64,000 bases of DNA from Streptomyces clavifer (GTDB taxonomy: Bacteria > Actinomycetota > Actinomycetes > Streptomycetales > Streptomycetaceae), in NCBI GenBank assembly GCA_014651175.1, contig BMWJ01000006.1:248001-312000 (forward strand), read 5' to 3'. The stretch's first letter is position 1; each line of letters starts with the position of its first letter. Shown here one piece after another: positions 1 through 6,888 of the stretch. A program made the position numbers and the translations under genes. The notes under the pieces are model-generated. The model was not told where the DNA came from. It did no database searches and was given only the letters and a program-made list of their open reading frames with translations.

Positions 1-2
1 AC

Positions 3-140
3 ACCGTGGCCTCGGTCGCCGACTCGATGTACGCGGAGTACAAGGAGCCGCTGTACGCCGCTCCCCCGCTGCTCCAGCGCATGGTCGACGCGGGCCGGCT
101 CGGCCGCAAGACGGGGTCGGGGTTCTACCCGTACGCCTGA
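3..140 (+). CDS. 3-hydroxybutyryl-CoA dehydrogenase, C-terminal end (partial)
   Basis: Only the last 45 residues are in the window; the gene enters from the left. The tail AEYKEPLYAAPPLLQRMVDA followed by GRLGRKTGSGFYPY is the typical C-terminus of the 3-hydroxyacyl-CoA dehydrogenase family (NAD-dependent oxidation of 3-hydroxybutyryl-CoA in the cytoplasm), where GRKTG-x-GFY-x-Y closes the helical C-terminal domain. The reading frame is intact to the TGA at 138-140. A second, decayed copy of this same 3' end lies at 4351-4465, beyond a block of cold-shock genes. Family assignment from the tail alone is fairly safe; the exact acyl-chain specificity cannot be told. Confidence 0.75.
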   Translation, partial: TVASVADSMYAEYKEPLYAAPPLLQRMVDAGRLGRKTGSGFYPYA

Positions 141-393
141 CGGCTCGTCGGCGGGCTCGGCGCTCACACTGCCGGGCCCGCAGGGGCGCGTTCTTCGAGG
201 TCAGGGCCGCGTGCGGCCCCGAAGAGCCTCATCTGCCACTGCCGACCCGACGCCGTGCCGGAGCGCTACAGAGCGACGGCGCGGATGCGCGGGTCCGGAG
301 TCCGGGCGCAGCAATCAGAGGTCGTTGACCGTGGTCGCCGGTGGTGCTGGCATCACGGGCCGGCTGGCTCCCTAGGCCGTCTGGAGGAAGCGG

Positions 394-612
394 GTGTCGG
401 AGGTCCTTGCGGACTCGGCCCGCCTGAGCGACCTTTCCGCAATATTCACCAGTGCGGCACCCGAGGAGGGGCCGCCCACGCATCTGCACTCCCACGTGGC
501 GCGGATTCTGCAGGGCACGGTGGGGATCCCGGAGACAGGCGGGATGTACCGGGTCGCGATCGAGGACGTCAGCGCCTGGACGATGGGCGACTTCAGCTAC
601 TCCGGCCACTGA
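394..612 (+). CDS. Small hypothetical protein, 72 aa
   Basis: I do not recognise this protein. A GTG start is preceded by GGAGG at 383-387, six bases upstream, and the frame runs 72 residues to a TGA just before a very strong hairpin (644-683), so it has the layout of a real short gene. The product is soluble, has no Cys or membrane segment, and contains HLHSH near residue 32 and a mildly hydrophobic end. It may be a remnant of a longer protein left by the rearrangement that put the cold-shock block here. The stretch 141-393 before it holds nothing else I can support. Confidence 0.35.
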   Translation: MSEVLADSARLSDLSAIFTSAAPEEGPPTHLHSHVARILQGTVGIPETGGMYRVAIEDVSAWTMGDFSYSGH

Positions 613-643
613 CCCGCTGCCTCGCCGGGGCACCTCGATACGC

Positions 644-683
644 GGTGAGGGTCCGGCCGGAGTGCTCCGGCCGGACCCTCACC
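644..683. terminator. 19-bp perfect hairpin, bidirectional terminator
   Basis: Left arm 644-662 (GGTGAGGGTCCGGCCGGAG) pairs perfectly with 665-683 around a 2-base loop. It sits between the plus-strand small gene ending at 612 and the minus-strand gene ending at 718, the expected place for a shared terminator. No U tract follows, which is usual in Streptomyces. Confidence 0.7.
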
Positions 684-717
684 AATGCTTGCCGACAGCT
701 AGCGCCTGCCTGTCTGT

Positions 718-1029
718 TCAGGCGGCCACAGGGGCGCCGGGCATCACGGATGCCTTCTGCACCGGGTTGAGAACGCGGGTGGGTGCGGGGACCGGGGTCA
801 GGTCGCGGCAGGTGAAGCCGAGCTGGGTCATGGCCCGCAGGACTTCGCCGGAACTGAAGTCGCGGCGGTCCTGGCGTGTGATGACCTGTCCGACCTGCTT
901 GACGGGGTAGGTGCGTCGGCCGATGATCACCGATTCGCCAGAGGCGTGCTCGGGCTTGATGCCCTTCATCGATTCCAGGACGCCGCTCCTGGTCAGGTCG
1001 AACGGGAAGCGGGCGATGACACAGCGCAT
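718..1029 (-). CDS. SCO5918-family protein of the cold-shock module
   Basis: A 103-residue soluble protein starting MRCVIARFPFDLT, with the conserved stretch SVIIGRRTYPVKQVGQVITR and then DRRDFSSGEV. I recognise this as the Streptomyces SCO5918-type family, of unknown function, which in S. coelicolor lies a few genes from a DEAD-box helicase (SCO5920); the same grouping is seen here. It is last in the minus-strand series helicase, CBS protein, this gene, with 56 bases to the CBS gene upstream. The small basic N-terminal half could bind RNA, but that is only a guess. No paralogue is visible in the window. Confidence 0.7.
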   Translation of the reverse strand: MRCVIARFPFDLTRSGVLESMKGIKPEHASGESVIIGRRTYPVKQVGQVITRQDRRDFSSGEVLRAMTQLGFTCRDLTPVPAPTRVLNPVQKASVMPGAPVAA

Positions 1030-1085
1030 GATGCCTCACAGGGAGAGAAACGCGGATGGAGTGGTCCTGCCGCGGATGGGACGGC

Positions 1086-1529
1086 TCAGCGGGCGAGGGC
1101 AAGTACGCCCAGGGCACTGCCGTGTTCGTCGACCACAGGCAGGGCATCGACGGCGCTGTGGCGCATCATGTGCCCGGCTTCGGCCATCGTGGTCACCGGT
1201 GAGGTGAACGGTCCCCGGTCGCCGAGGATGTCCCGCAGCTGGACCCTGTCCGAGTACACCGAGCTCTCACGGACTGCTGCGAGCCGGGTGTGGGTGACCA
1301 GGCCGATGCACAGGCCGCTGTCGTCGCAGACGAGCAGATGCCGGGTACGTGCACTGGCCATGACGGACAGGGCCACCTCGACGGTCATGTCGTTACAGAC
1401 CTGCGGCCCGGCGGTTTCCATCACGTCGGCCACCGTCCTGCCTACAGCTGTGGGATCCGTCGAGCCCGGCTTCATCTGGACCAACGTCAAAAGGTGCCTC
1501 CTGCACAGATGGGTCAGCTTCCGGATCAC
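1086..1529 (-). CDS. CBS-domain pair protein
   Basis: A 147-residue protein made almost entirely of two CBS motifs (about residues 30-85 and 95-147). The first has TVADVMET and ARTRHLLVCDDSGLCIGLVT, the second AGHMMRHSAVDALPVVDEHG then LGVLALAR. CBS pairs bind adenosyl ligands (AMP, ATP, S-adenosylmethionine) and act as energy sensors; here it stands alone with no enzyme domain. The GTG start at 1529 is 8 bases after the helicase stop, which suggests translational coupling; an ATG at 1475 (residue 19) is the alternative. Its place between helicase and SCO5918-like gene suggests a part in the same cold response. Confidence 0.75.
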   Translation of the reverse strand: MIRKLTHLCRRHLLTLVQMKPGSTDPTAVGRTVADVMETAGPQVCNDMTVEVALSVMASARTRHLLVCDDSGLCIGLVTHTRLAAVRESSVYSDRVQLRDILGDRGPFTSPVTTMAEAGHMMRHSAVDALPVVDEHGSALGVLALAR

Positions 1530-1537
1530 GAAGTTCT

Positions 1538-3043
1538 TCAGGCCGCGGCGTCGAAGGAGGACTGATGCGCGGTTACGCGCCGGGCCGTGGAGGCGGGGCT
1601 GCGCCGGCCTCGTGAGGGCGCGCTGCGCCGGCGCCGCTCGACCACCGGCGCGGTGATCGTCACGGGAATGCCCGAGGGCGTCTGGGCGCCGGTGATGCGG
1701 CCGAGTGCCTCTTCGCCGGAGCGGACCTGGGTGGTCTGGGGCACGATGCCGGCAGCGGTCATGAGGCGGGTCATGTCGCGGCGCTGGTTGGGGGTGACCA
1801 GGGTGACGACGCTGCCGGACTCCCCCGCCCGCGCGGTCCGGCCGCCGCGGTGGAGGTAGTCCTTGTGGTCGGTCGGCGGGTCGACGTTGACGACGAGGTC
1901 GAGGTTGTCGACGTGGATGCCGCGAGCGGCGACGTTCGTGGCCACGAGTACGGTGACGTGCCCGGTCTTGAACTGGGTCAGGGTCCGGGTGCGCTGGGAC
2001 TGCGCCTTACCGCCGTGCAGTGCGGCGGCCCTCACTCCGCTGGCCAGCAGGTGGTCGGTGAGCTTGTCCACGGCGCGCTTGGTGTCCAGGAACATGATCA
2101 CCCGACCGTCGCGGGCTGCGATCTCGGTGGTCGTACGGTTCTTGTCCGCGCCATGCACGTGGAGTACGTGGTGCTCCATCGTGGTGACCGCACCGGCGGA
2201 GGGGTCGACGGAGTGGACGACCGGGTCGCTGAGATAGCGGCGGACCAAGCGGTCGACGTTACGGTCCAGGGTGGCGGAGAACAGCATCCGCTGGCCCTCG
2301 GGGCGGACCTGGTCCAGCAGCGCGGTGACCTGGGGCATGAAGCCCATGTCAGCCATCTGGTCGGCCTCGTCCAGCACGGTGATCGCGACCTGGTCGAGTC
2401 GGCAGTCACCCCGGTCGATGAGGTCCTTGAGCCGGCCCGGTGTCGCCACGACGACCTCGGCGCCGCCGCGCAGCGCGTTGGCCTGCCGGCCGATCGACAT
2501 GCCGCCGACGACGGTGGCCATGCGCAGCCTCACCGAGCGGGCGTACGGCGCCAGGGCGTCGGTCACCTGCTGGGCCAGCTCACGCGTCGGCACGAGGACC
2601 AGGGCCAGCGGCTGTCGGGGCTCGGCGCGCTGACCGGCGGTGCGGGCCAGCAGAGCGAGGCCGAAGGCGAGGGTCTTGCCGGAGCCGGTGCGCCCACGTC
2701 CCAGGGCGTCGCGGCCGGCGAGGGTGTTGGGCAGGGTCGCCCCCTGGATCGGGAAAGGAACGCTCACCCCCTGGGCGGTCAGCGCCGCCAGCAGCTGCCC
2801 CGGCATGTCGAGGTCGGCGAACGCCTCGACGGCGGGCAGCGCGGGAGTGACCGTGATCGGCAGGGCGAACTCGCCCTGAACCGCGGCGGGACGCCGCCCA
2901 TTGCCGGCCGAGCGGCCCGAACCGCCGGAACGGGCCGGGGCAGCGGAACGGGTCGAGGCGGTCGAGTTGAAGCGGCTACCGCCCCGGCCGGAGTCGGCGG
3001 CACGGCTGCGGGAAGAGCGATTGTTCGTACGTGTGGGGTTCAT
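1538..3043 (-). CDS. DEAD-box ATP-dependent RNA helicase
   Basis: A 501-residue DEAD-box helicase that unwinds structured RNA at the cost of ATP. The core is complete: Q-motif region near 97-100, Walker A GRTGSGKT (117-124), PTRELA (152-157), TPGR (201-204), DEAD (225-228), SAT (256-258), ARGIHVD (373-379) and HRGGRTAR (398-405). The first 55 residues are Ser/Arg/Gly-rich and the tail is Arg/Ser-rich, both likely RNA-binding extensions. The ATG at 3043 has AAGGAAGG six bases before it, but that ribosome-binding site lies in the 3' arm of a 12-bp hairpin (3052-3078). Next to a CspA-like gene it is the expected cold-shock helicase, resembling S. coelicolor SCO5920. Confidence 0.93.
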   Translation of the reverse strand: MNPTRTNNRSSRSRAADSGRGGSRFNSTASTRSAAPARSGGSGRSAGNGRRPAAVQGEFALPITVTPALPAVEAFADLDMPGQLLAALTAQGVSVPFPIQGATLPNTLAGRDALGRGRTGSGKTLAFGLALLARTAGQRAEPRQPLALVLVPTRELAQQVTDALAPYARSVRLRMATVVGGMSIGRQANALRGGAEVVVATPGRLKDLIDRGDCRLDQVAITVLDEADQMADMGFMPQVTALLDQVRPEGQRMLFSATLDRNVDRLVRRYLSDPVVHSVDPSAGAVTTMEHHVLHVHGADKNRTTTEIAARDGRVIMFLDTKRAVDKLTDHLLASGVRAAALHGGKAQSQRTRTLTQFKTGHVTVLVATNVAARGIHVDNLDLVVNVDPPTDHKDYLHRGGRTARAGESGSVVTLVTPNQRRDMTRLMTAAGIVPQTTQVRSGEEALGRITGAQTPSGIPVTITAPVVERRRRSAPSRGRRSPASTARRVTAHQSSFDAAA

Positions 3044-3051
3044 TCAGAACC

Positions 3052-3078
3052 TTCCTTGATACGGCGCGTATCAAGGAA
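3052..3078 (-). promoter_or_regulatory. Hairpin that masks the helicase ribosome-binding site
   Basis: Arms 3052-3063 and 3067-3078 form a perfect 12-bp stem with a 3-base loop. In the mRNA the 3' arm ends in CAAGGAA and is followed directly by GGTTCTGA and the ATG, so most of the Shine-Dalgarno AAGGAAGG is base-paired. It could be an RNA switch (temperature or helicase autoregulation), or equally a DNA operator, since the repeat is perfectly symmetrical. Confidence 0.6.
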
Positions 3079-3132
3079 TTCTCGCAGCGGAAGAACAGCG
3101 CGGGGAATCACAAGAACGGGCCGAAGCGGAAT

Positions 3133-3161
3133 CCGAAATAAAATGAGATCTGCAATTGGTC
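3133..3161 (-). promoter_or_regulatory. Upstream element shared with the csp gene (copy at the helicase)
   Basis: In the mRNA sense this reads GACCA, ten bases, then TCATTTTATTTCGG, and lies 90-118 bases before the helicase start. A near match lies at the same distance before the csp gene (3656-3684). Such AT-rich conservation is unusual in this GC background. It could be a cold-box-like leader element or a shared promoter; I see no good sigma-factor match. Confidence 0.5.
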
Positions 3162-3310
3162 CCGGGCGGGATACAGACCCTGGAATGAGTAACGCCACAT
3201 GGGCGAGGAATCCGATTCCACCGACAGGTGGGCTCGGAAGGAGTGGGCAGCGAGAAGTCTCTGCGGGCGGAGATTCACCGCAGGTGGCACCACTCCCGGA
3301 GAATGCCCGG

Positions 3311-3348
3311 AGCTGGGGCCCGCACCCCGGAGGATGCGGGCCCCAGCT
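3311..3348. terminator. 14-bp hairpin terminator after the csp gene
   Basis: Arms 3311-3324 (AGCTGGGGCCCGCA) and 3335-3348 are perfectly complementary with a 10-base loop. It lies 18 bases past the csp stop on the minus strand and separates csp from the helicase transcription unit. Confidence 0.75.
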
Positions 3349-3366
3349 ACGAAGTGCGCGGCAGCG

Positions 3367-3570
3367 TCAGGCGGGAACGATGTTCTCGGCCGTCGGGCCC
3401 TTCTGGCTCGGCGCGATGTCGAAGGTGACTTTCTGCCCTTCGAGCAGCTCGCGGAAACCCTGGGCGGCGATGTTCGAGAAGTGGGCGAACACGTCAGCGC
3501 CGCCACCGTCCTGCTCGATGAAGCCGAAACCCTTGGCCGCGTTGAACCACTTCACAGTGCCTGACGCCAT
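3367..3570 (-). CDS. CspA-family cold-shock protein
   Basis: A 67-residue single cold-shock domain: [20 protein letters not shown] opens it with RNP1 (KGFGFIE), then DVFAHFSNI (RNP2-like) and the usual end [10 protein letters not shown]. It binds single-stranded nucleic acid and acts as an RNA chaperone. The ATG at 3570 has GAAGGAGG six bases upstream, which settles the start against longer readings of the frame. It has its own terminator (3311-3348) and a leader that shares an element with the neighbouring DEAD-box helicase. The length is exactly that of Streptomyces CspA/ScoF proteins. Confidence 0.95.
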   Translation of the reverse strand: MASGTVKWFNAAKGFGFIEQDGGGADVFAHFSNIAAQGFRELLEGQKVTFDIAPSQKGPTAENIVPA

Positions 3571-4350
3571 GTCATGCCTCCTTCGGGGGCAGATACGTCG
3601 GAATCCGTGATGTACGGACGCCGCGTCGCCGCGATGATGACCCGCCCGGAGAAAACCGGAAATACAATGAAGCTTCCACTGGTCGAAAACACCCACGCAG
3701 AGGCTTGAAGTTTTGGGAACCATGACTGCAACCGAGATCGACAGTAGCATGTCGTAACGGTCCGCGTACGGTGAACAATTCCATTCTCTTCACTGCGGTA
3801 AAAACACTCCCGGCACGACGCATTGAACCCTCACGCCGTGGCCGTAGATATCGGCCCGCCCCGAGCACAGCGTTCCAGGAAGGATGCGCACCTACACAGC
3901 GCGGTTATGCCGACCGCTCGGATGCAGGTCGGCCCTCCAGCGCGTCGCCCGTCGGAACGAAGGGTCAGGGAGGGGACACCTGTCGCCCAACAACCCAGGG
4001 GCGCGGCCTGAGTTCGTGGACTGGGGCTATGCGGCCCGGATGTCGTCAGACATCACGGCCTGACCAGCCTGGGGCTCCCGGTAGCCCGAAGGGCACATCA
4101 CGAACTGTGCGGTACGCGTCCGGGAACCTGCGAGTAACAGCGGCACGACAGAGCACCCACGCCGAAGACGAGAGCATCCTTTCGAGCGTGACAACCGCAG
4201 GGGGAACGGCCCTTGAGCGCACTTCGGGCAGGCGGGTTCGCCATGCATGCGTATCCCCGGCCTGAACGGTGACACCGGAGGCTTCGGTTGCACCGTAATC
4301 GCGCGGTTCGCCCCCCACCGGGGTGGCTCACCGACCAATTGCACTTCGCC
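3571..4350. other. 780-base region without a convincing gene
   Basis: The first 110-200 bases are the leader and promoter region of csp on the minus strand; an AT-rich patch around 3770-3815 is the likeliest promoter area. From about 3820 to 4350 several open frames exist, but they overlap each other, lack ribosome-binding sites and match no family I know. Together with the dehydrogenase remnant that follows, this looks like junction or decayed DNA. Confidence 0.5.
3656..3684 (-). promoter_or_regulatory. Upstream element shared with the helicase gene (copy at csp)
   Basis: In the mRNA sense: GACCA, nine bases, then TCATTGTATTTCCGG, 86-114 bases before the csp ATG. Compare 3133-3161, with the same order and almost the same distance before the DEAD-box gene. 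Confidence 0.5.
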
Positions 4351-4465
4351 GAGTACAAGGAGCCCGTGTACGCCGCTCCCCGCTGCTCCCCCGCTGCTCC
4401 CCCGGATGGTGGACGCGGGCCGGCTCGGCCGCAAGACGGGGTCGGGGTTCTACCCGTACGAGTGA
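4351..4465 (+). pseudogene. Decayed second copy of the 3-hydroxyacyl-CoA dehydrogenase 3' end
   Basis: From GAGTACAAGGAGCC onward the sequence follows bases 36-140. The frame reading AEYKEPVYAAP shifts near 4379-4402, where a short GC-rich stretch (GCTGCTCCCCC) is duplicated, and resumes in another frame as RMVDAGRLGRKTGSGFYPYE ending at 4465. No start codon or upstream part of the gene is present. A strong terminator (4478-4518) follows, as expected at the native end of a gene, so this may be the original chromosomal 3' end displaced by the insertion of 141-4350. Confidence 0.8.
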
Positions 4466-4477
4466 CCGTTCCGCACG

Positions 4478-4518
4478 CACGCGGGGCCGGCCTGGGGTTC
4501 CCCGGCCGGCCCCGCGTG
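4478..4518. terminator. 15-bp hairpin terminator
   Basis: Arms 4478-4492 (CACGCGGGGCCGGCC) and 4504-4518 pair perfectly, with an inner GGGG/CCCC extension. It sits between the dehydrogenase remnant and the stop of the NUDIX gene on the other strand. Confidence 0.7.
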
Positions 4519-4523
4519 TGCGC

Positions 4524-5054
4524 TCAGCCCAGCAGCATATGACGCAGCATCAGCAGACCGGCCGCCATGTTGGCGGCCGGGACCTCGCCGCGCGCGATCA
4601 TGTCGGGCACCAGCTTGAGCGGGATCCATTCACGGCGCGAGGACTCGAAGCCGTCCGCCGGAGGGCCGGTGTACGTCGCCTCCCGCGCCCAGAAGAGATG
4701 GTGCCGGGCGTCGGTCAGGCCGTTGGCCGGCTCGACCGTCATCAGCGGACTCAGCTCGCCGGGGCGCCAGCCCGTCTCCTCCTCCATCTCCCGGGCCGCC
4801 GCGGCAGCGACCTCCTCGCCGTCCTCGACCACACCCGCGGCGAGCTCCCATCCCCAGCTGTCCGTGATGAACCGGTGGCGCCACAGCAGCAGCACCTCGT
4901 TGGCCTCGTTGACGACCGTCGCCGCGGCGACGGGACGGAGCCGGATGACGAAGTGGTCCAGGTGCCTGCCGTCGGGGAGCACGACATCCGCCAGATTGAC
5001 CCGGAACCAGCGGTTCGCATACACAGCCTGTTCGTTTAAGTTCACCCAATGCAC
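4524..5054 (-). CDS. NUDIX hydrolase, ADP-ribose pyrophosphatase type
   Basis: A 176-residue NUDIX protein. The Nudix box runs from Gly74 to Trp96 (GVVEDGE, then REMEEETGW) and has the metal-binding REXXEE glutamates. The N-terminal strand-rich part with WFRV and the C-terminal FWAREATYTG resemble ADP-ribose/ADP-sugar pyrophosphatases, which split ADP-ribose to AMP and ribose 5-phosphate. The GTG start at 5054 has GGAAGGTGG about seven bases upstream. It stands alone between a terminator and the TPR regulator gene, 87 bases apart. The substrate is inferred from the family and is not proved by the sequence. Confidence 0.85.
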   Translation of the reverse strand: MHWVNLNEQAVYANRWFRVNLADVVLPDGRHLDHFVIRLRPVAAATVVNEANEVLLLWRHRFITDSWGWELAAGVVEDGEEVAAAAAREMEEETGWRPGELSPLMTVEPANGLTDARHHLFWAREATYTGPPADGFESSRREWIPLKLVPDMIARGEVPAANMAAGLLMLRHMLLG

Positions 5055-5141
5055 AGTTTTGCCACCTTCCGACTGGTCGATGGCAACATCGGAGCAGGGT
5101 CGGCTCCGCAGCGGGACGCGCGGAGGCAGGCGGGGCGAGGC

Positions 5142-6482
5142 TCACAGAGGCACGCGCAGCGCCCCGTCGATACGGCCGGCCGCCGCTTCGGCATCGGCGG
5201 AGCCGCTCGCCGCCAGGTGCTCGCGGACGGAGCGCAGCCGGTCCCGCAGACGCCGGGATTCCATGCCGCGGGCGCGTTCGGCCATCTCCGAGGCCGTACC
5301 GGCCGCCTTGTCCGCCTCCCCCTGGAGCAGTTCGAGGTGGGTGAGCATGGCCAGCCGGTGCACCCTGCCGCGGTCGTGCGCCGGGGAGCGTACGGCAGCC
5401 GCCGCGTGCTCCCGGGCCCCGGTGAGATCCCCGAGACTGAGCAGGGCCTCGGCCACCTGGACGTTGACGAGACCCGGCTGGACGTATCCGGTCTCATCGG
5501 GTTCGCGGCCCGGGTGGATGCGGCCGGCCTCGGCCTCGGCACGGCGGATGCGCTCCAGGGCGCTGCGGGGGTCGCCGAGCCGGGCGTACGCCTTGGCCTG
5601 CATCGCGTACAGATCGGCCGCCAGGGCCGGGGAGATGTGCGGGCCCGCGGCACGCAGGGCCGCCTCGGCGAAGGCGACGGACCGCCGGTAGTCGGCCAGG
5701 TGCAGGGACTGGTTGACCAGCAGCGCGATCACATAACCGCCGAGGCCCCGGTCCCCGCTGGCCTTGGCGAGGCGCAGCGCCTGGTGGAAGTAGCGCTGGG
5801 CCAGCCCGTGGGCGTCGGAGTCGTACGCGCAGATGCCGGCGACGGCCACCAGCCCGCCCGTCGCCCGGTGCAGCCGGCGGCCCGTGGCGTCGCTGTACCC
5901 GGCGCGCAGCAGCGGTGCCGTCTCGGCGTTGAGGAAGCCGACGACGCGGGCCCTGGTCGCGATGCCGCCGGTCTTCCGGTACATCAGCTCGTAGTGGGCG
6001 CGGGCCTCTCGGAGCATCGCGATGTCCGCCGGGCCCACCCGGGACGGTCCCGGACGGGAGACGTCGGTGTCCTCGGGCGGGTTCTCCCATTCCCAGACCG
6101 GCATCACCGCCGTCGTTCCGGTGACGGCGGGGATCGTGGCGAGGTGGGCGCGCTGCTGCTCGTCGGAGCGCCAGAGGGCCGTGGCGTGCTCGACGAAGCC
6201 GGAGAGGCCGGTGCCGTGCGACGTCGTGTGCGCGCCCGAGGTTCCCATGCCGATGTCGTCGAGGGTGACGGACCTGTGCAGCCGGCTCCCGAGGACCTCG
6301 CAGATCAGGTCCGGCACCTGCCCTCGCGGGCGCTGGCCCTTGAGCCAGCGGGCGACCGCCGTGTGTTCGTACCGCAGACGCAGGCCCCGGGCCCGGCCGG
6401 CGTGGTTGACGTGTCCGGCGAGTCCCGCACGGGACACACCGGCCTCGTCGATCAGGGATTCGAGCAGGACGTTGGGCTCCAT
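5142..6482 (-). CDS. TPR-type transcriptional regulator (NsdA-like)
   Basis: A 446-residue protein starting MEPNVLLESLIDEAGVSRAG. The first 80 residues form a helix-turn-helix-like domain with HTAVARWLKGQRPRGQVPDL, followed by a linker and a long all-helical C-terminal half of tetratricopeptide type (AHYELMYRKTGG, ALRLAKASGDRGLGGYVIAL, AYARLGDPRSAL). Streptomyces has many such proteins; NsdA, a repressor of differentiation and antibiotic production, is the best known. The ATG at 6482 has GGGGGG close upstream. A TTCACAC-GGG-GTGTGAA palindrome 44-60 bases before the start could be its own operator. Target genes are unknown. Confidence 0.75.
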   Translation of the reverse strand: MEPNVLLESLIDEAGVSRAGLAGHVNHAGRARGLRLRYEHTAVARWLKGQRPRGQVPDLICEVLGSRLHRSVTLDDIGMGTSGAHTTSHGTGLSGFVEHATALWRSDEQQRAHLATIPAVTGTTAVMPVWEWENPPEDTDVSRPGPSRVGPADIAMLREARAHYELMYRKTGGIATRARVVGFLNAETAPLLRAGYSDATGRRLHRATGGLVAVAGICAYDSDAHGLAQRYFHQALRLAKASGDRGLGGYVIALLVNQSLHLADYRRSVAFAEAALRAAGPHISPALAADLYAMQAKAYARLGDPRSALERIRRAEAEAGRIHPGREPDETGYVQPGLVNVQVAEALLSLGDLTGAREHAAAAVRSPAHDRGRVHRLAMLTHLELLQGEADKAAGTASEMAERARGMESRRLRDRLRSVREHLAASGSADAEAAAGRIDGALRVPL

Positions 6483-6835
6483 TGCCCCCCCATGTGCGCG
6501 TCGCGACGACCCTAGTGGAGCACGATTCACACGGGGTGTGAACGGAATGCCCGAACCGTCCGGCTGTGCGCTCTGCCGCGCCGGGGCGCCGGTCGCTTGA
6601 ATGAGTGCCTCGCAAGAGGCGGCCGGGTCGTCGGCTCCCCCTCGTACAGTTGACGACCCGCCCCGCGCCGTCCGTTCTGCCGGCCTGCCCGACACTCCGT
6701 GGCAGGGCGGACGGCGCCGGATCGCACCGTCTGCTGCCCCGATGGCAGGAGGATGTGGCCGCGGGTCGGGCCGGGCGGTTCCCCGGCGCCGCTCCCGGGC
6801 CGTGTGCGGTCCCCGGGCCGTCCGGCGGGACAGGA
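6483..6835. other. Intergenic region between regulator and pheT
   Basis: About 350 bases with no gene. It contains the promoter region of the TPR regulator with the palindrome at 6526-6542; the rest is featureless GC-rich sequence up to the pheT terminator. Confidence 0.5.
6526..6542. promoter_or_regulatory. Palindrome TTCACAC-GGG-GTGTGAA, possible operator
   Basis: A perfect 7-bp inverted repeat with a 3-base spacer, 44-60 bases before the start of the TPR regulator gene. The position suits an operator over the promoter, possibly for autoregulation. Confidence 0.45.
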
Positions 6836-6872
6836 AGAAGGGGCGTGTCCGGTGGCCGGATACGCCCCTTCT
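6836..6872. terminator. 17-bp hairpin terminator after pheT
   Basis: Arms 6836-6852 and 6856-6872 pair over 17 positions with one G-U, loop TGG. It begins 17 bases after the pheT stop on the minus strand. Confidence 0.8.
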
Positions 6873-6888
6873 CGGTGTCCGCGGGGTC

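Noticed and set aside
1850-3610. 586-residue open frame on the plus strand
   Set aside because: It runs antisense to the DEAD-box helicase, whose motifs are complete, and its product is low-complexity Gly/Val/Asp with no ribosome-binding site. Long antisense frames are normal at this GC content.
3771-4434. Several overlapping open frames on both strands between csp and the dehydrogenase fragment
   Set aside because: They overlap each other, lack Shine-Dalgarno sequences and match no family; treated as non-coding.
1-4518. Integrative element with attL/attR at the duplicated gene end
   Set aside because: The repeats would fit attachment sites, but there is no integrase, excisionase or phage gene in the interval, and the second copy has a frameshift; I report only a duplication.
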